A DNA stretch of 13,181 nucleotides from Anaerolineales bacterium. Its GTDB lineage: Bacteria; Chloroflexota; Anaerolineae; Anaerolineales; DRMV01. Shown piece by piece: positions 12,279 through 13,181 of the stretch (positions are counted from its first letter, which is position 1; each line of letters starts with the position of its first letter). Under the pieces are notes generated by a model that ran no database searches, was not told the DNA's origin, and saw only the letters and a list, made by a program, of their open reading frames with translations. The DNA is taken from assembly GCA_015484985.1 (NCBI GenBank), contig WFUL01000049.1:1-13181 (forward strand), given 5' to 3'. A program made the translations under genes and the position numbers.

Positions 12279-12322
12279 GCGAATAAAAATCATGTGGGCG
12301 GTGGCTTCGCCGCCCACATGAT
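12279..12322 (-). terminator. Intrinsic terminator of the alanine dehydrogenase gene
   Basis: On the minus strand, ATCATGTGGGCGG (12322-12310) pairs perfectly with CCGCCCACATGAT (12301-12289) over 13 bp. The loop is CGAAGCCA. TTTTATTC follows directly (12288-12281). It lies about 90 bases past the ald stop. The ATCATGTGGG arm is shared with the hairpin at 6086-6129. Confidence 0.75.
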
Positions 12323-12413
12323 CACTTTCTTCACCCGCCCGGTCAAACCGATGCAGGCCAAAGAGCAGGTTCTGCCTACAGAGGGATTCCCCAAACGCCT
12401 GTCCGGACCTTAC

Positions 12414-13181
12414 CTACAACAATTTCTCCAAAGGCGTGTACGTCAACCCAAAGGCCTCGGCTACGGCGTGGTGGGTGATGTGGCCTTTGTACGTATTTAC
12501 GCCTCGGGCCAGGGCTTTGTTCTGGGCCACGGCTTCCTCGAAGCCCAGGTCGGCCAGCATCAGGGCATAGGGCAGGGTGGCATTGGAAAGGCCGTAGGTA
12601 GAGGTGCGCGGCACCGCGCCCGGCATGTTGGTCACGCCGTAGTGAATCACGCCATCCACCGCATAGGTGGGGTGACTGTGGGTGGTAGGCCGGATGGTCT
12701 CCACGCACCCGCCCTGGTCCACAGCCACGTCAATGATGACCGAACCGGGCTTCATCTTGGCCACCAGGTCCCGGCTCACCAGGATGGGCGCTCGCGCGCC
12801 GGGAATCAACACCGCGCCAATGACCAGGTCCGCCACCCGTACAGAGTCCTCGATGTTACGAGGGTTGGAGGCCAGGGTGGTCAGGTTCCCGTGGAGCACC
12901 TCATCCAGATAGCGGAGGCGGTCCGGGTTCTTCTCGATGATGACCACGTGCGCGCCCATGCCCAGGGCAATCTTAGCCGCGTTGATGCCCACCGTGCCCC
13001 CACCAATGATGACCACGTCTGCGGGCCGCACGCCGGGGATACCGCCCAGGAGTTTCCCACGACCACCCTGGGTCTTCTCCAGGTAATGCGCGCCAATCTG
13101 CACGGCCATACGCCCGGCCACCTCACTCATGGGGACCAGGAGAGGCAAACGTCCGTCATCCAGTTCGACGGTCTCGTAGGC
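12414..13181 (-). CDS. ald: Alanine dehydrogenase, C-terminal two-thirds (5' end beyond window)
   Basis: The 255 visible residues belong to L-alanine dehydrogenase, which interconverts alanine and pyruvate plus ammonia with NAD. They begin AYETVELDDGRLPLL, then MSEVAGRMAVQIGAHYLEK, KLLGGIPGV, and the Rossmann motif IIGGGTVGINAAKIA (58-72). VAVDQGGCVETI follows with Asp155, corresponding to the catalytic Asp270 of the mycobacterial enzyme, and then NMPGAVPRTSTYGLSNATLPY near the end. The numbering offset implies about 115 residues, including the catalytic His96 and Lys75 region, lie outside the window. Nothing visible suggests damage. A dedicated terminator lies downstream at 12279-12322. The family assignment is firm; the related transhydrogenase alpha subunit is less likely given the NMPGAVPRTS and YKGHITHHAVAEAFGL signatures. 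Confidence 0.95.
   Translation of the reverse strand, partial: AYETVELDDGRLPLLVPMSEVAGRMAVQIGAHYLEKTQGGRGKLLGGIPGVRPADVVIIGGGTVGINAAKIALGMGAHVVIIEKNPDRLRYLDEVLHGNLTTLASNPRNIEDSVRVADLVIGAVLIPGARAPILVSRDLVAKMKPGSVIIDVAVDQGGCVETIRPTTHSHPTYAVDGVIHYGVTNMPGAVPRTSTYGLSNATLPYALMLADLGFEEAVAQNKALARGVNTYKGHITHHAVAEAFGLTYTPLEKLL

Overview
The window is GC-rich bacterial chromosomal DNA. It has tightly packed operons, lipoproteins with Pro/Thr/Glu-rich linkers, a MalE/UgpB-type ABC system without its own ATPase, a YtrA-type GntR regulator next to an SdpI-like membrane protein, and a DUF4160/DUF2442 pair. This mix suggests a Chloroflexota (Anaerolineae/Thermoflexia-like, possibly thermophilic) chromosome or metagenome-assembled genome. 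That placement is inferred from gene style and not from a marker gene. I see no phage, insertion sequence, CRISPR array, tRNA or rRNA.

Plus strand, left to right. A truncated gene tail (1-107) is followed by a lipoprotein M1-type zinc peptidase (130-1680) and a HAD hydrolase (1711-2334). A 469-base intergenic stretch (2335-2803) rich in predicted hairpins follows. Next comes a three-gene sugar or glycerol-3-phosphate-like ABC importer operon (binding protein 2804-4189, permeases 4218-5129 and 5126-5965) closed by a perfect 16-bp stem. A second structured intergenic stretch (5966-6317) precedes a GntR/YtrA regulator (6318-6728), which overlaps an SdpI/DUF1648 membrane protein (6725-7375).

Minus strand, 10307 to 7415. 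This is one compact four-gene operon: cupin, pseudouridine-5'-phosphate glycosidase (psuG), UDP-glucuronate decarboxylase-like epimerase and GtrA-family membrane protein. Its promoter lies at 10388-10416, and a terminator-like hairpin with a six-T tract sits in the leader before the cupin. The operon joins nucleoside salvage to surface-glycan functions, and there is no psuK in view.

Right part. A DUF115/MptE-like protein (10782-11615, +) is followed on the minus strand by DUF2442 (11637-11966), a DUF4160 gene broken by a two-base frameshift (11947-12185), and the 3' two-thirds of alanine dehydrogenase (12414-13181), which has its own terminator at 12289-12322.

The most unusual signal is non-coding. 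A roughly 160-bp element occurs twice in the same orientation (2547-2706 and 10543-10702). Each copy sits just upstream of the predicted promoter of a plus-strand gene. The two copies are about 80% identical over their 3' 100 bases, carry short inverted ends, contain a terminator-like hairpin, and show a compensatory C-G to U-A change in a downstream stem. It looks like either an undescribed structured RNA or a small MITE-like mobile hairpin element. A wider family of intergenic hairpins sharing TGTGGG/CGGCGAAGCCG-like parts is scattered through the window, and 6031-6190 holds a long inverted repeat with a possible pseudoknot.
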